From positions 174,652,035 through 174,716,034 of the forward strand of contig CM069432.1 of assembly GCA_035610365.1 (NCBI GenBank): a stretch of DNA of 64,000 bases, read 5' to 3'. Below the pieces are notes generated by a model, which saw nothing but the letters and a program-made list of their open reading frames with translations, was not told the DNA's origin and did not search any database. Made by a program: the position numbers and the translations under genes. Shown in pieces: positions 34,110 through 45,852 of the stretch. This DNA comes from Aquatica leii (taxonomy: Eukaryota; Arthropoda; Insecta; Coleoptera; Lampyridae). Position 1 is the stretch's first letter. Each line of letters starts with the position of its first letter.

Positions 34110-35300
34110 ATAACTAATTCATAACATAGTCCTTTAAATAACACGGCATTGAAGTTAATCGTTTTGGTCGGTTTGTATCATTCATAATTTGTTTGCTTCC
34201 TGTTGAAAATGCTGTCGAAGCACTCTCGTCATAACTTTTTAGGTCACTGATCGGACTCGGTTTAGAATTTTTCTCTGCTTTCTCCACTTCCGCATCCCGA
34301 AAACTTTTGTTTGAATCACTTGCACTTTTATTTAATTGCACTTCACTTTCCTCAACTTCTTGTTGACGTAGGGGTCGTAAATGTATCCTATTACGTCGTA
34401 ATTGCATGCCGTCTTCCGTTAATATTTTGTACGAGTCAGGATTATTTGTTTTATTCAATACCTTCGCTTGTACCCAATTGCGTTTGTCTTTTTGTACCAA
34501 AATTTCTTGGTCGTCTTTTAGTTCTGGTAAAGCATATGATGTTCTGTCATAATAATGTTTTTGTTTGTATTGCCTATTCTTGATTGTTTCCAACGGTCCA
34601 CTACAATCGTATTTTGGTGTTAGGCTTGCTTTTGTCATTAGCAAATTAGACCTCAATTTTCTACCTTGTAGCAATTCTGAAGGTGAAGGTTGTAGTTTAT
34701 CTTTAGGCGTCGTGTTGTAATTTAATATCGCACTTGGTATGCTGTTATTTGACACGTTCGATTTTATTATTAAACCTTTAACTGTTTGCACCGCACGTTC
34801 TACTAATCCGTTCGACCTTGCGTAGGTGGGACTTGATGTGATATGTTTTATATCGTAATACTTCATAAATTCGGCGAAGTTTGTTGAACTGAACGGTGGT
34901 CCGTTATCGCTTATTATCTCTTGTGGGATACCAAAATATGAAAATGTTTCTTCAATGATGTTTGTTATCGCTTTGGTTTCCTTCGATGTAACTTTTCTGA
35001 TTACAATGAATTTCGAAAAATAATCAATTATTATTAAATAATCTTTTAAGTCGATATGCGCGAAATCCATCCCTAATTTGCACCATGGTAATTCTGGAAT
35101 TTCGTGATTTCTAAGCGGTTGTTTGGTGTTTGATTTCGAGTACTTTTGGCAAATTGTACATTTTAATACGAATTCCTCAATATCCTTTGACATTTCGGGC
35201 CAGTATAATAAGGCCTTAGCTTTATTTTGACAGGCTGTTACCCCCTGGTGTGAGCTGTGTATTTTCTTTAGGACTGTTCCAACTTCACTTTCGGGTATTA
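34110..35300 (-). pseudogene. Integrase region of the second Ty3/gypsy element
   Basis: Zinc-binding end (CTICQKYSKSN), catalytic core (KLGMDFAHIDLKDYLIIID, then IISDNGPPFSS and SNGLVERAVQTVKG), and a C-terminal basic/acidic tail ending MPCYLKDYVMN. Fossil. Confidence 0.9.
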
Positions 35301-36720
35301 TGACTTTTTCGCCTCTGCATAAAATTCCGTCTGAATAATGTAATCCTTCTTTAATGTCTCAGAATTTTTTAGCGTCTGTTTTTATCGACTTTTTGTGTGC
35401 TGGCCATCCTAGGTTGATGTAATTAATAATTTCTTTCATAACAAAGTCATTTTTTGTTGATTCTCTTAATTCTGCTACCCTTTCTTGCGTAGCGCAAACG
35501 ATTGCGTTTACTGCAACTGTCTTTCCTTCAAGGTAATCTGTTTTGATTGTCCTGTTTTTGTTCGGATCGCGTGACAACGTGTCTGCAATACATAAATTTT
35601 TTCCAGGCACGTATTCCAGTACGTAGTCATATCGCATTAATTTTAAAACCATTCTTTGAAGTCTTGGTGTTAGGAGCTCCATTGGCTTATCCACAATGCT
35701 AACCAGCGGTTTATGGTCCGTTTGTATGAGTATTTTTCTGCCGTACGTATACAAGTGGAATCTTGTCAGTCCGTGTAAGATCGCTAACAATTCCTTTTCG
35801 ATTTGCGCGTACTTTTTCTGTGTATCGGTAAGAGCCGATGAACTGTACCCTACGGGCTGGCCATCTTGTAATATAACCGCACCTAGGCCATAACTGCTTG
35901 CATCCACTGATATGCAGAGTGGTTTCTTTGGGTCGTAAAATCTTAAAACTGGTGCTTCGCTTATTGTTTTTTTCAAAAACTTAAAGCAATTTTCTTCAAT
36001 TTCTCCCCACACGAATTCATTTTTGTCACTTAATAAAGCACGTAAAGCACTCGTGTGTTGTGACAAGTTTGGGATAAATTTTCTTAGGTAATTTATCATT
36101 CCAAGAATCCTCTGTAGTTCTTTTTTATTTTCTGGGCTTTTCAATGCGTTAATTGCATCGGCTTTGGTACTTTCTATCGAAATTCCATTTCCCGATATTC
36201 GGTGCCCCAAAAATTTCACCTCGGTTTTAGCTAACTGCATCTTGCTTTTGCTAAACTTAACGTTGAATTTTTCCGCTCTTTTCAATGCTTCTTCTAATCT
36301 TGAGTTGTGTTCTTCTTCACTTCTTCCGAAAATTAGCACATCGTCTATATAAGGTATTACCCCATCTCGATTTTCAAAGACTTTGTTGATCAGTTTTTGG
36401 TACACTTTCGGTGCGCTATTTATTCTATAAAGCATATTTTGGTACCGATATCTTCCATATGGCGTTGCTATGGTACATAAATTTAAACTTTGTTCATCGA
36501 TTGGCACTTGCAGGAACGCCGTCGTTGCATCCAATACAGTGAAGTGGTTTGCTCCGTTTAACTCGGCTAAGACGTTATCGACTGCAGGTAATGCATAATG
36601 TTCCTTTTTTGATGTTTTTATTAATGGGTCTCGGGTCCATGCAAACCCTTATTGAGCCGTTAGGCTTGTTGACGATCACGATTGAGTGAACCCAATCTGT
36701 AGGTTCGTTAACTACCTCTA
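35300..36720 (-). pseudogene. Reverse transcriptase-RNase H region of the second Ty3/gypsy element
   Basis: RT motifs MDATTAFLQVPID and the catalytic YIDDVLIF, the connection LGMINYLRKFIPNLS, RNase H SVDASSYGLGAVILQDGQPV and ILIQTDHKPL. Fossil. Confidence 0.9.
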
Positions 36721-38063
36721 AAATTTTATTCTAGACCATTTTTTCCAGCTCTTCTTTTAATTTTTGTTTTAAAGATAATGGAACGATGCGGCGATGCATT
36801 CTCTTTCAAGGTGATGTGATACGGATTGCTTTTTATTCGCGAAGGTTTGTTGTCGAATACTTTTTCGTATTTTGCTATGATGTCAGCTGCCGCCTTGTTG
36901 TTTTTGATAACATTCACATGCGTCTTCGGTATCAGACCTAAACCTGCTGTGTCATCCAATCCCACAATACATTCGCTGTTCTTATCTGCTATAAAAAATT
37001 CCATATCTTTATAACTTCCTCCGTATTCGCATGACAGCTTGCATTTTCCTTTTATTTTTATCACATGTCCTGAATATGACCTCAATTTTGTTTTTGTTGG
37101 CGTCATTTCGGGTTTACAAGGTAATGAGTTGTATATCATTTCTGAGATTAAATTCACCTCCGACCCTGTATCTATTTTAAAGGAAATTGGTTTTCCATTA
37201 ATGTGTAAAATTTCGTTCCACGCAATTGCACTGACCACCTTGGTTTGTTTCCTTACTGCTAAAATGTCTTGATCTTCTTCCGAGAAGTCGTTTTCTTCGC
37301 GTATTTCCTTGACGCGCTTCTGGTTTTCGCAAACACTGGCGAAGTGGTTTTTTTTCTTGCACTTGAGGCACGTTTTCCCTATTGCAGGACACTTTTTCTC
37401 ACCGTCGTGATTGAAATCGCACTTTTTGCATTTTATAGTAAGTTTTCCGCTTTGTTTTTTTGACACAAACTTTGTTTTTTCTTTATTCACGACACTGATT
37501 TCGCGTGCACTAGAGCCTGTGATTTCTATCACTTGTTTACGACTTGCTTCACTTGAACGACAATAGTCCAAAGCCTTTGTTAATTTCAAGTCCGCATCTC
37601 GCAACAACCGTTCTTGCACTGTTTTGTCGTTAATTCCTAAAACTAACCTGTCGCGAATCAAAAATTCCGTTTGTTCACCGAAGTTACACTGAGAAGCTAA
37701 TTTTTTCAGTTCAGTTACGTATTTATCTACCGTTTCGTCTTTGTCTTGGGATCTCGAGAAAAATTTAAAACGATCAAAGACTACATTCTTGCGTGGCTGA
37801 CAGTACTGGTCGAACTTTTTGATTACGTCTTCAAATTTTTCGGCACTCTCATCCTCGCTGTATTTGAAAGTTTCAAAAATATCTACGGCCTCATCTCCCA
37901 TTAGGTTCATGAGGATGGCAATCTTTTGTTTATCGCTTTTTCCGTTTTTCTCGCTGGCTTCTAAGTAAAAATTGAATTTTCTTTTAAACTTATCCCAATT
38001 GATCGCTACATTTCCTTCAAAGACCATTTCACTTGGGACTCTAAAACTTGTATCTTGCTGCAT
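36720..38063 (-). pseudogene. Gag-protease region of the second Ty3/gypsy element
   Basis: Begins MQQDTSFRVPSEMVFEGN and has a Gag core (NWDKFKRKFNFYLEASEK), two cysteine-rich knuckles (CKKCDFNHDGEKKC and CLKCKKKNHFASVC), and a retropepsin motif SFKIDTGSEVNLIS. Fossil. Confidence 0.88.
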
Positions 38064-38188
38064 TTTATGAAATGTTGCACTTATACCTTAAAAGTTTTCC
38101 GCGTAAACTGTCCTATCGGATTTGGTCACCACCGTGTAATAATTAAATTACTTTTACTGTAGTTAACTTGTAATTTTCTATTACTTTT

Positions 38189-38202
38189 AACCGCTGCCAC
38201 CA
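38189..38202 (-). other. Primer binding site, probably tRNA-Leu
   Basis: The minus strand reads TGGTGGCAGCGGTT directly after the LTR. It matches the complement of a CGCTGCCACCA tRNA 3' end, as in leucine tRNAs of the AAG/TAG type, over at least 12 bases. The tRNA identity is from memory. Confidence 0.6.
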
Positions 38203-38379
38203 TGTAATATACTTGTAACGTGTAGGTTTTGGTCAATAAATACGAGTCTTGATTTAACGTCTTTATTACCTCAAGTCTAACAGCCAACTGCCGAAGCCAA
38301 AGCTTCCGCTGCAACATGTGTGCGCGCATCCGTGCGCCATGCAGTTTTATACAGTATACATAACACACATTATGTCACA
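38203..38379 (-). repeat. 5' LTR of the second Ty3/gypsy element
   Basis: 177 bp, next to the primer binding site at 38189-38202. Confidence 0.92.
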
Positions 38380-39904
38380 CCTATATACCGACTATATACC
38401 TACCTAAGTATAGCTTGAAATACAGCAAAAATTGTTGGCATAATAAACATAACCCCAAATGTGAATCACCTATATTATTGCTTTATACACAATTGTAGAA
38501 TTAATACCCAGATAGCACGTAAGCTTACGGCAAGTTTGCTTTTAACTTGTCATGTCAAGCTTAAAGCAAGTTTCAAACATGAAGCTTGAATTAACCTTGA
38601 ATCAAACTTGAAACTTGGTTGGAAAGTTTGAAGCAAGTTTGCAAAATAAGCTTATTGCAAGTTTATTACCCAGGTAGCATGTAAGCTTACAACCAGTTTG
38701 TTTTTGACTTGATTGTGCTTGCAATGTTAAACTTTCACTTCAACTATGAAACAAGCTTGTAATAAGTCTTGGTAATAAGCTTTAAATAAATCGTAACAAG
38801 CCCTGCTATTATTTTGGCAACGGTGTTATCCGAAAGTTGCCGGAATGCTTCGTTAAGTAGCTATAGTCAATGTTGCCCAAGAATATTGCCCAAGTTAGTA
38901 TACATTTGTACTGAATCAGCATATTTTTGCTCAAGTAAAAGTACGTTAATACTTTTGTAACTGATTTCAGTACGTTTTCTTTAAATCATAATTATAACAA
39001 AGATTGATTTGAAAGGTGCGCCATAAGTATATTTGTAACATATTTTCATTGGCTAAAAAAATAGATACATAAAAATCGTAATGTTAGCTTTTCCTACGAA
39101 TAAACATCCTTGGTCTATGCAGTTTTAAAATTCGTTTTGTTCGAAGTTATTGCAAAAAGTACGTTAACCTAAAAAATTAGTATGTTTTTCAAAATAGCGG
39201 CAACGATGGTTGAACTTAGCCATTTTACCTTTTTTTTACCGTTGAATAGGCAGCTTAGAATTTTTATTTTGTTATTGTTGCGGTTTGTTGTGTAACTACT
39301 GTTCTTCGAAAAAAGTAAGGTGAGTGGGTATTCATTTTAAATCTTAAATGTAAAATTAATTAAGTACACTAATCGAGTAATTCAATTTTTGTTGAGATTA
39401 TGTTGTACACGTGTTGTAATAAAGTGTACAACCATAAAAAACCATACTCCTTAATCTTAAATAGTATGGAATGTTTTTATCACTGACCTCTATTTTCATT
39501 TTAACGGTCAATTTATATGACTATACTGATCTATCGATTCTTTTATATAAATTCATAATTTTCAGTTACATATGTTGAAATTATTTTCTGTTTTAACAAA
39601 TTATTTAAAAAACCCAAATGGGCATAAATATGTTTATAACCTGAAATCAAAAGTAACATATCTTAACATTTGTTAATAATTTATATATTTTTGTATTAGT
39701 TCGATTAGTTGTATTAAACAGTGGCGGCTGGTGGTCAATCATACCAGAGGGTCATTTTGAAATATTCAAAAAAACGCAATTATCACAAAAAGTAAAAAAA
39801 AACTTTTTTGCATTAAAGCGATTTATATTTAAGATCGATTCGTTTATCTTTAGAACTTGCAAAATGATCGATAACGAGTTCATTAAAATTTACAATGTTT
39901 TCAA

Positions 39905-40108
39905 TTAAAGATTTTTCCATGTTTCTTCACATCCACAAATCCATTCTGATAAATCGCAAATAGAATCTTTAAAATTACGGTGTACTTCTTTATTTTTATG
40001 TTTACTTGTTTGTCGAATTTGAAGTAAAGGCCGAGGACGACCATTGGTTTTAAATTCTAAACGTCTTTCAAAATTTAAACTATTATTAGCGATTAATTTT
40101 TTTATCAA
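39905..40108 (-). pseudogene. hAT N-terminal (TTF zinc-finger) fragment
   Basis: 67 codons on the minus strand, with KTNGRPRPLLQIRQ and CDLSEWICGCEETWK. The GRPxPxL spacing before a W-x-C-G-C motif is typical of the start of TTF-type zinc fingers in ZMYM1-like hAT transposases. The remaining transposase is missing. Confidence 0.4.
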
Positions 40109-40496
40109 AACAAAAACGGTAATATTTACTTAAACCAACGCTTAAACATAATTAATTTTCTTTTAACTTGTGAAAGTCATTGACATTGGTTACAAACGAA
40201 TATTATCAAACAACCGAAACAACTAAAAAATCGAGTGCAAAGTTTGTCGTATGAAATAAAAAATGTGCATTCCAGCATTTTTGTTTTACAAACACGTATT
40301 GCGGAGATAATAATAAATGACGTAAGCATTGCATTGAGTACGCGAAATGGGACCCGGCTGACAACCGCAGAAACCATTTAGTTGTCTTTTTCTAATTGGC
40401 ATAAGATTGTATTATGCGTGTTGCACTCTTGACTACAATAACCACAATAACTATCATTTACGATTCGGCTGCATTATATAATACCGTTGAATAATA

Positions 40497-41536
40497 AAGT
40501 TCTTGCCATAAGAGAAGATCCCTACGTCATTACCTACTGATGTAAGAAATGACATACTGACTATTATATAAGCAAGACATAAACTATGTGTAAAACAAAG
40601 AGGGAAGATTGATTGCATGCGTTATGAATAAAGTTGTTCAATTGACTTCAATCAAGTTGACGTTTTGTCAAACACGGTTTGCTGTCATTTTCGCTTCATT
40701 TTGTATCTTTGGTTATTATTATTATTTTGCATTATTTTATTTCAAACTGTTCTTTTTAGAACAAAAACATGTCGGGTTTTATACAAGATAAAACATTACG
40801 CTCTCAGTCTCGCCAAATGGTGGTTAATTTACTTGTATACTTTCAACAAGAAAAGGATAATGGGTGTCCTTTGATCCCATTAACGTCTGTTCAAGAAGTA
40901 AGCTAAAGAAAGAAATGATTAACTTGCATTACATTATATTATTTAGAGAGTTAGAAAGTTATTAGACATTACAGTGGAATCTTTAATAATTAATGTTGGT
41001 TTAAACGATTCAAGTTCATCGGAATCCTCAGATAGTGATGATTAAAATAAATGAGGCTTATAGTGTTTTTGAAACTGAACATTTTTAAAACCAATTGTTA
41101 CTCAAGATGCTGCTCATTTCGTTGTTTTATGTATTAAAATTACGTTTAAATTGTATTATACATGCGTCGCTGTGCTTAAACGTTTTTGATTTTAAATTAC
41201 TTCAATAATTAGATTTTATTTTAGAAAAATGTAATAACTACATATGTTTAAATCTAAATTTCACTTTGATAAATATAATTAATCGAACATAAATTGCAGT
41301 CGTTTTTAATATTTATTTTAATATTAGTAATCTCGAATTAAGCGAAAATTAATTTTGAAGGTTAAACGTGTTGTGACAGCAAAATTAAAATTCTTATAGG
41401 TACCTACTAACCAGGATAGCCAACACTGAATTTTTAATTATAACTAATAAACTAACACTTAATTTGACTAGTGCGTTAATCTTGATTCATATGAATACGA
41501 TGATGACGTAGGGCCCTTCTCTTATGGCAAGAACTT
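40497..41536 (+). mobile_element. Non-autonomous DDE_3-type transposon, 1,040 bp
   Basis: 34-bp terminal inverted repeats (40497-40530 and 41503-41536, AAGTTCTTGCCATAAGAGAA and onward, two mismatches) flanked by TA on both sides. TA duplication and internal coding remnants both point to the IS630/Tc1/mariner group. Inserted into the hAT remnant. The catalytic domain is deleted but a small spliced frame survives. Confidence 0.93.
40769..41045 (+). CDS. 75-residue mini-protein from a deleted DDE_3 transposase
   Basis: Exon 1, 40769-40897, encodes MSGFIQDKTLRSQSRQMVVN and onward to LTSVQE; donor GAA|gtaagc. Exon 2, 40947-41045, follows ATTATTTAG and encodes RVRKLLDIT, then VESLIINVGLNDSSSSESSD and TAA. 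The first part matches the N-terminal helix region of the DDE_3 transposases in this window (compare the exon at 31606), and the last part matches their acidic C-terminal tail. The DDE core is removed in frame, so the spliced frame is intact. It could be an accident of deletion or a retained DNA-binding or dimerising product. Confidence 0.6.
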
Positions 41537-42560
41537 TACGATATAATACACAGGGACTATAAAACACAACAGCCTCGTAAGTTTTCGCATATGTTGCGCT
41601 TACAATAAAAATTGAAATTCAAACGCTGATAATTTGATTTAAACGCGAGTTCTTGTAATTTTAAAGTAAATAAAATAATTTTCTAATTCATTTTGGAGGG
41701 TCATTGTCCGAGTGACCTAATAGAGAAGCCGCCACTGGTATTAAATATTCGACCAAATCGTTTTTCACTTATGCTATTTGTATTAACCACAGAAGATGTA
41801 GACTAACAGCTAATAACTTAGAAAATATATCATTTTATCTACAAGTTTTTATTCAGCTATAATTAAATTTTCAATTTTGTTTTTGTATCTGGTATTTTAA
41901 TAAACGGATTCACATTTCTTCAAGGTAAACGTACAACACATTATTAAGAAAATATACATTTACTTTTATTCCTTAGCATGTTTTTGTTCTAGTTCAATTG
42001 TTTTTTTTCATAAATCAAGGAAATCGATTCAATGTGGAAACTCAGCAGGAAAAACTACAATTGCTTAACGATTTCTTCATATATAGTTTATACTGTTATG
42101 TTATTCCTTTTTTAGTTTATATTATATTATCTAACGCAATGTATTTTTTTATATCTTAGTCCACTTTTTTTAGAAAATAAATTGATTCAAAATAAAAAAA
42201 ATGCTTTTTTTCAAATTTGTCCAACACGCTTCTTTCAAGCTTGTTCAACATGGTTATTTCAAGTTTGCCCAACATACTTTTTTCCAGCTTGTCTAATAAG
42301 CTTTTTTCAAACTTTATAAAATAAGCTTGTGGTAGCGGTAACTAGTAAGCTTGAATTATGCTTGATATAAGTTTCCAGACAAGTTTGTTTCCAGTCTATA
42401 TGATTGTTAAAACAAGTTTGTTTTAACCTTGTATCAAACTGACTGTGCTATCTGGGAATACTGATACTAAGTAAACATCACACTTCACCAATAATAAAGT
42501 ATTCATCGTCTTGTATGCATACATTTTTTAGTTAAATTAAAGATAAACCATTACAGTTAA

Positions 42561-43027
42561 TGTAGAGTTCATTTCAAGACTAAAGAACCGCTGCGCAGAA
42601 ACCAATTTTGTTCCGAATGTCAATACACTAGCTAACCAAAAAACATTTGCACTTTTTATACGGCGTTTGAGGTGTCTACATTTATAGCACAAGTTGTTAC
42701 AAATTCTATTGCATCTTTGTGTTTCATATTTTTTTATATTATATTCATTGTCTTGTATGCATTTATTTTTCAGTTAAAGATAAACTATTACAGTTAATGT
42801 ACATTGTTTACAGCAGATGTTTTTAGTTAGAATTTATTTCGCATGATCGGCAAATTCCGAATGTATCCGACGCGCACCTCACGGTTCTTTAGTCGTGAAA
42901 TGATCTCTACATTGTTTACAGATGATGTTTTTAGTGCGAATTTATTTCACATGATCGTCAAACTCCGAATTTATCCGACGCGCACCTCACGGTTCTTTAG
43001 TCTTGGAATCACTTGGAATGATCTCTA
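42561..43027. mobile_element. Deletion derivative of the 23-kb transposon, with a duplicated right end
   Basis: The left 175 bp (TAGAGTTCATTTCAAGACTA and onward) matches 23066-23240. The right end closes with the inverse motif TTCTTTAGTCTTGGAATCAC and TGATCTCTA. The right-end segment is present twice in tandem (about 42808-42910 and 42911-43027, each with CCGACGCGCACCTCACGGTT). No coding capacity. Confidence 0.75.
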
Positions 43028-43185
43028 ACCCATAACGTGAGCCTTGCTTTTGTGTTTATTCAAGTTTGTTTTGGTTTTTTTTTCAGACTTCGAGTGTTTT
43101 TCAAAAGTAAAACAATTCAAAGTTAGGTTATTGTTTTGTTTTGTTGAAGGTTTGTTGTCAAGAATGACATTTATTTAGGGACATT

Positions 43186-43306
43186 TACAAAAATTCTAGT
43201 TAGTTTAGGGTAATTCAAGGTGCTGATGTTGCAATGCCGTTAAAATGAAATAGAGCTAGGGTAGAACTTTCCTCTCTCTCCGATTTAAAAAGAAGTCTGC
43301 TATTAA
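43186..43306 (-). repeat. Second copy of dispersed repeat R1, without the MITE
   Basis: Reverse complement of 21888-21937 joined to 22381-22475; it shows the R1 sequence before MITE insertion. Directly followed by the MITE at 43307. Confidence 0.78.
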
Positions 43307-43705
43307 CAGTGTTGTAAATAGATTTAAATTATATAGATATAGTTAATTTTTTTTCTTTCAAAAATTATCTAGTATTAGATAATAGATAAACTATTCAAAC
43401 TTTATATAGATAACAGATAATAGATGGAATAACCTAGGTAGTAATAACGATACATATGGAGTTCATTTGAAGAACTACTCTGGAATGCGGGAAATTACTG
43501 AAGAAAAACATACTTATTGTAACTGAAATTTTACGGGACTGGATTTTTTATAAATATTATTTAAATAAAAAAAATTATATATATATATACAGATACATAT
43601 AATTTGTATATTTTTTGATTGTATCTAGATACATATACATAGATAAAACATATGAATCTAGATTAATTTATCTATATAAATTTATATAGATAATTTACAA
43701 CACTG
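43307..43705 (+). mobile_element. 0.4-kb hAT-type MITE, full copy B
   Basis: 399 bp with ends CAGTGTTGTAAATAG and TTTACAACACTG, same family as 16456-16861. Flanks GCTATTAA and GTAATTAA agree at 6 of 8 bases. It inserted at the edge of repeat R1. Confidence 0.9.
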
Positions 43706-43897
43706 GTAATTAATCGTTATTCTGATGACGAATTTAAAAGTCGTTTCAGGTAAATAATTTTGTGTCATATTCTGAAATTTAGTATATAGAAGAACTTAAG
43801 TAATTCTTAATTGTTTTTATTTAGACTTTCGAGAAACACATTCAATTATTTGCATGGGTTAATAGTTAATACAAGAAGATTTTTTAACGTCCACTTC

Positions 43898-44130
43898 GGC
43901 TGCATTCCACTAAACGCTCACAGAGCCGGATCGAACTGAATTTCTCAACGTCCACTTTGACCCAGCTCTTCAGATGGGTCGTTGTCAGCTAGGTGTGAGC
44001 GAAAGTTATGACGTCATTAATGACGTTTTAGCCACGACCATCAAAGATACGATCATAACGACCGTAGTCGTCTTGTGGAACGGCTGAAGGCGTATTTTGT
44101 TCTTCGTAAACGCTTAGTGGAACGCACCCA
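43898..44130. mobile_element. 233-bp MITE with GGGTGCGTTCC ends
   Basis: The right end CGCTTAGTGGAACGCACCC is the inverse of the left end GGCTGCATTCCACTAAACG (a decayed version of GGGTGCGTTCC...). Short inner repeats, no coding capacity. A lone end of the same family is at 18477. Confidence 0.75.
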
Positions 44131-45379
44131 ATATGTTACAAGTGCTGTTAGAATTTTACCATTTTACGTTGAGAACGGAAGAAAGTTTTTCAACATTAGA
44201 AAGAGCAGGTAATCTTTGGAGCAGGTAGTATGCTCATCTTTTATGGTCTGACAGAGAACATAAAATAACAGCTACTGTGCACGTTGTGTTGGTATCGTTG
44301 GTATATCGTCGGCAGCTTCTAAGAAAGCGGTAATTTTAAGGGTTCAGAGCAATAAATCATTCGTAGTATCTACCTGTAATAGATGTACTTCAAACAAATT
44401 TTATAGTTTATATTATACGCTTGAAATATAATCAGTGTATTGTCGTGTTGTACTTTTGTTTCTTTAACTAAAAAAATATTGCAAAAAGCTACTCGCCGGC
44501 AGCAATACAAAAAATTACTATTTTTTTTAATCCGCAAAATTGTCTTCATACACAAAAATTTAAAAAACAAACATTTTTATTATTTAAAACTATCAATAAT
44601 CCGAGTAAAAGGTAAAAAACATCTGAAGAAGTACGTACAAAAAGAAAATAGGAAATAAAATGACTTGAATTAAGGTTAACAGCACCTCGAATAGTGGTGC
44701 TATTTATTTCACTTTACGTTGAACAGATAACATGGCACAATAAGCTAACATGCCGCTTAAATTTGATACACCTTAGGAGTTAGTTTATGGAATAGTGGTT
44801 AGGGTTAGATAACGTGAAATTCTCGTAACGTGCACGTTGTGCATAACGTGAGATAATACATCATAGGGCTGATACCTACAACCTGTTACAGTATACCTGC
44901 TACTATACGCCTCATCTTCCCTAACATAGAGATAGAGTACATATCACTTGTAATTGAAATGTTCAAGTTAATTATCTATTTTTATTTACGGTTACTTTGT
45001 GACACAAAGGAAACGCTTTCTTTGGGTATTTTTTTAATTACTGTTTTAACATAAGAATTTTTGAATTTTATTTAATACCCGCCACTGAAACCATTTTCTT
45101 AAATAAACAACTAATGACCAATCCGGTTACAAACTGTTCAGTCTCAAATCGCTATTGGCGGAACGTTTGAAATCAATCTTACATTTTGACAGATAATAGA
45201 TAAATGAACGTTAATTCCGTTGTACATTTAAGATGTAAACGGAACATTTTCGAATGATCATAAAATACTTTTAATGCTATAACTATTATTATTATATGGT
45301 TGCGCTTAAGGTCTAAATTTTGATGTCGTTGTCTACGTAGTGGGGATACATTTTAAATCGGACATTTTGACAAATTCCA
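44131..45379. other. Upstream region of the msps-like gene, no other gene seen
   Basis: AT-rich with no recognisable element ends. The promoter of the gene that starts near 45.4 kb should lie in its distal part; I see no clear TATA box at a convincing distance. Confidence 0.4.
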
Positions 45380-45469
45380 TAAGCAGAACAGCAGAACTGT
45401 CAGTGCTTTGTGTTTTTTATACTTCATTTTTAGATTTTACTTGTCGGAAGTTTAAATTACAGTGATTTA
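45380..45469 (+). other. msps: Probable first (untranslated) exon of the msps-like gene
   Basis: Ends at a strong donor, GATTTA|gtaagtatt (45469/45470), that can pair with the acceptor TTTGTAG at 45847 just before the start codon. The transcription start is not determined; the left limit is approximate. Confidence 0.45.
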
Positions 45470-45852
45470 GTAAGTATTCGTTATTGATTTTCTTTTGCAA
45501 AATGTAGAATGGTTTTTGTGCTTTTATGCTAAGGCAGGTGTAGATTAGTTCACAGTTGTAAAGTTCCTCTAAGGTATGAGCATAAAGGCATTAGTTACAA
45601 CTTTTTAAATACGATTGGTCAATAGTAACACATGCCAGGTAAAAACACATTGATATAATTGTAAAATGTAAGTAAAACAGCTTAACATATTCTACTTACA
45701 TTTTAAGGTATGATTTACCTTGTATCAAGTTTCTTTATAAGGACATATTTGTGAAAGACCACCTAATATACAAACATCCATAATGCTGTAAATGAACATA
45801 TTGATTCCTTTAATTAGACATTTCTAATAACTGTTATTCATTTGTAGTCGTA

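Larger units (their letters stand above)
33858..38379 (-). mobile_element. Ty3/gypsy LTR retrotransposon fossil (Mag-like), full length
   Basis: 3' LTR 33858-34049, 5' LTR 38203-38379, perfect target duplication CCTAT (33853-33857 and 38380-38384). The LTRs differ by about two substitutions over 177 shared bases plus a 15-bp tandem length change (GAAGCCATAGAGGCC), so it is young. Gag-protease, RT-RNase H and integrase regions are all present in order. Broken in about three places. Clade assignment (Mag) rests on the Gag with two zinc knuckles and the short gag-pol layout. Confidence 0.95.
39719..41737. mobile_element. hAT element remnant, TIR CAGTGGCGGCT
   Basis: Starts CAGTGGCGGCTGGT and ends AGAAGCCGCCACTG, with a perfect 8-bp target duplication GTATTAAA (39711-39718 and 41738-41745). 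It lies in the outer element and in turn contains a 1,040-bp DDE_3-type element at 40497-41536. Its own coding capacity is reduced to one exon-like frame at 39905-40108. Confidence 0.92.
38507..42456. mobile_element. Outer inverted-repeat element with AAGCTTG subterminal repeats
   Basis: Ends CCCAGATAGCAC (38507) and GTGCTATCTGGG (42456), flanked by AATA on both sides (38503-38506 and 42457-42460). Both subterminal regions (38520-38800 and 42220-42430) are dense in CAAGTTT/AAGCTTG motifs in direct and inverse order. A degraded extra terminus (ACCCAGGTAGCATGTAAG) lies at 38666. Without its nested hAT guest it is about 1.9 kb. No transposase found. A 4-bp duplication fits several superfamilies, so it is left unclassified. 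Confidence 0.75.

Noticed and set aside
44160-44330. hAT-like fragment suggested by ESFSTLERAG
   Set aside because: Only a few residues resemble the dimerisation motif and the rest of the frame shows no support.
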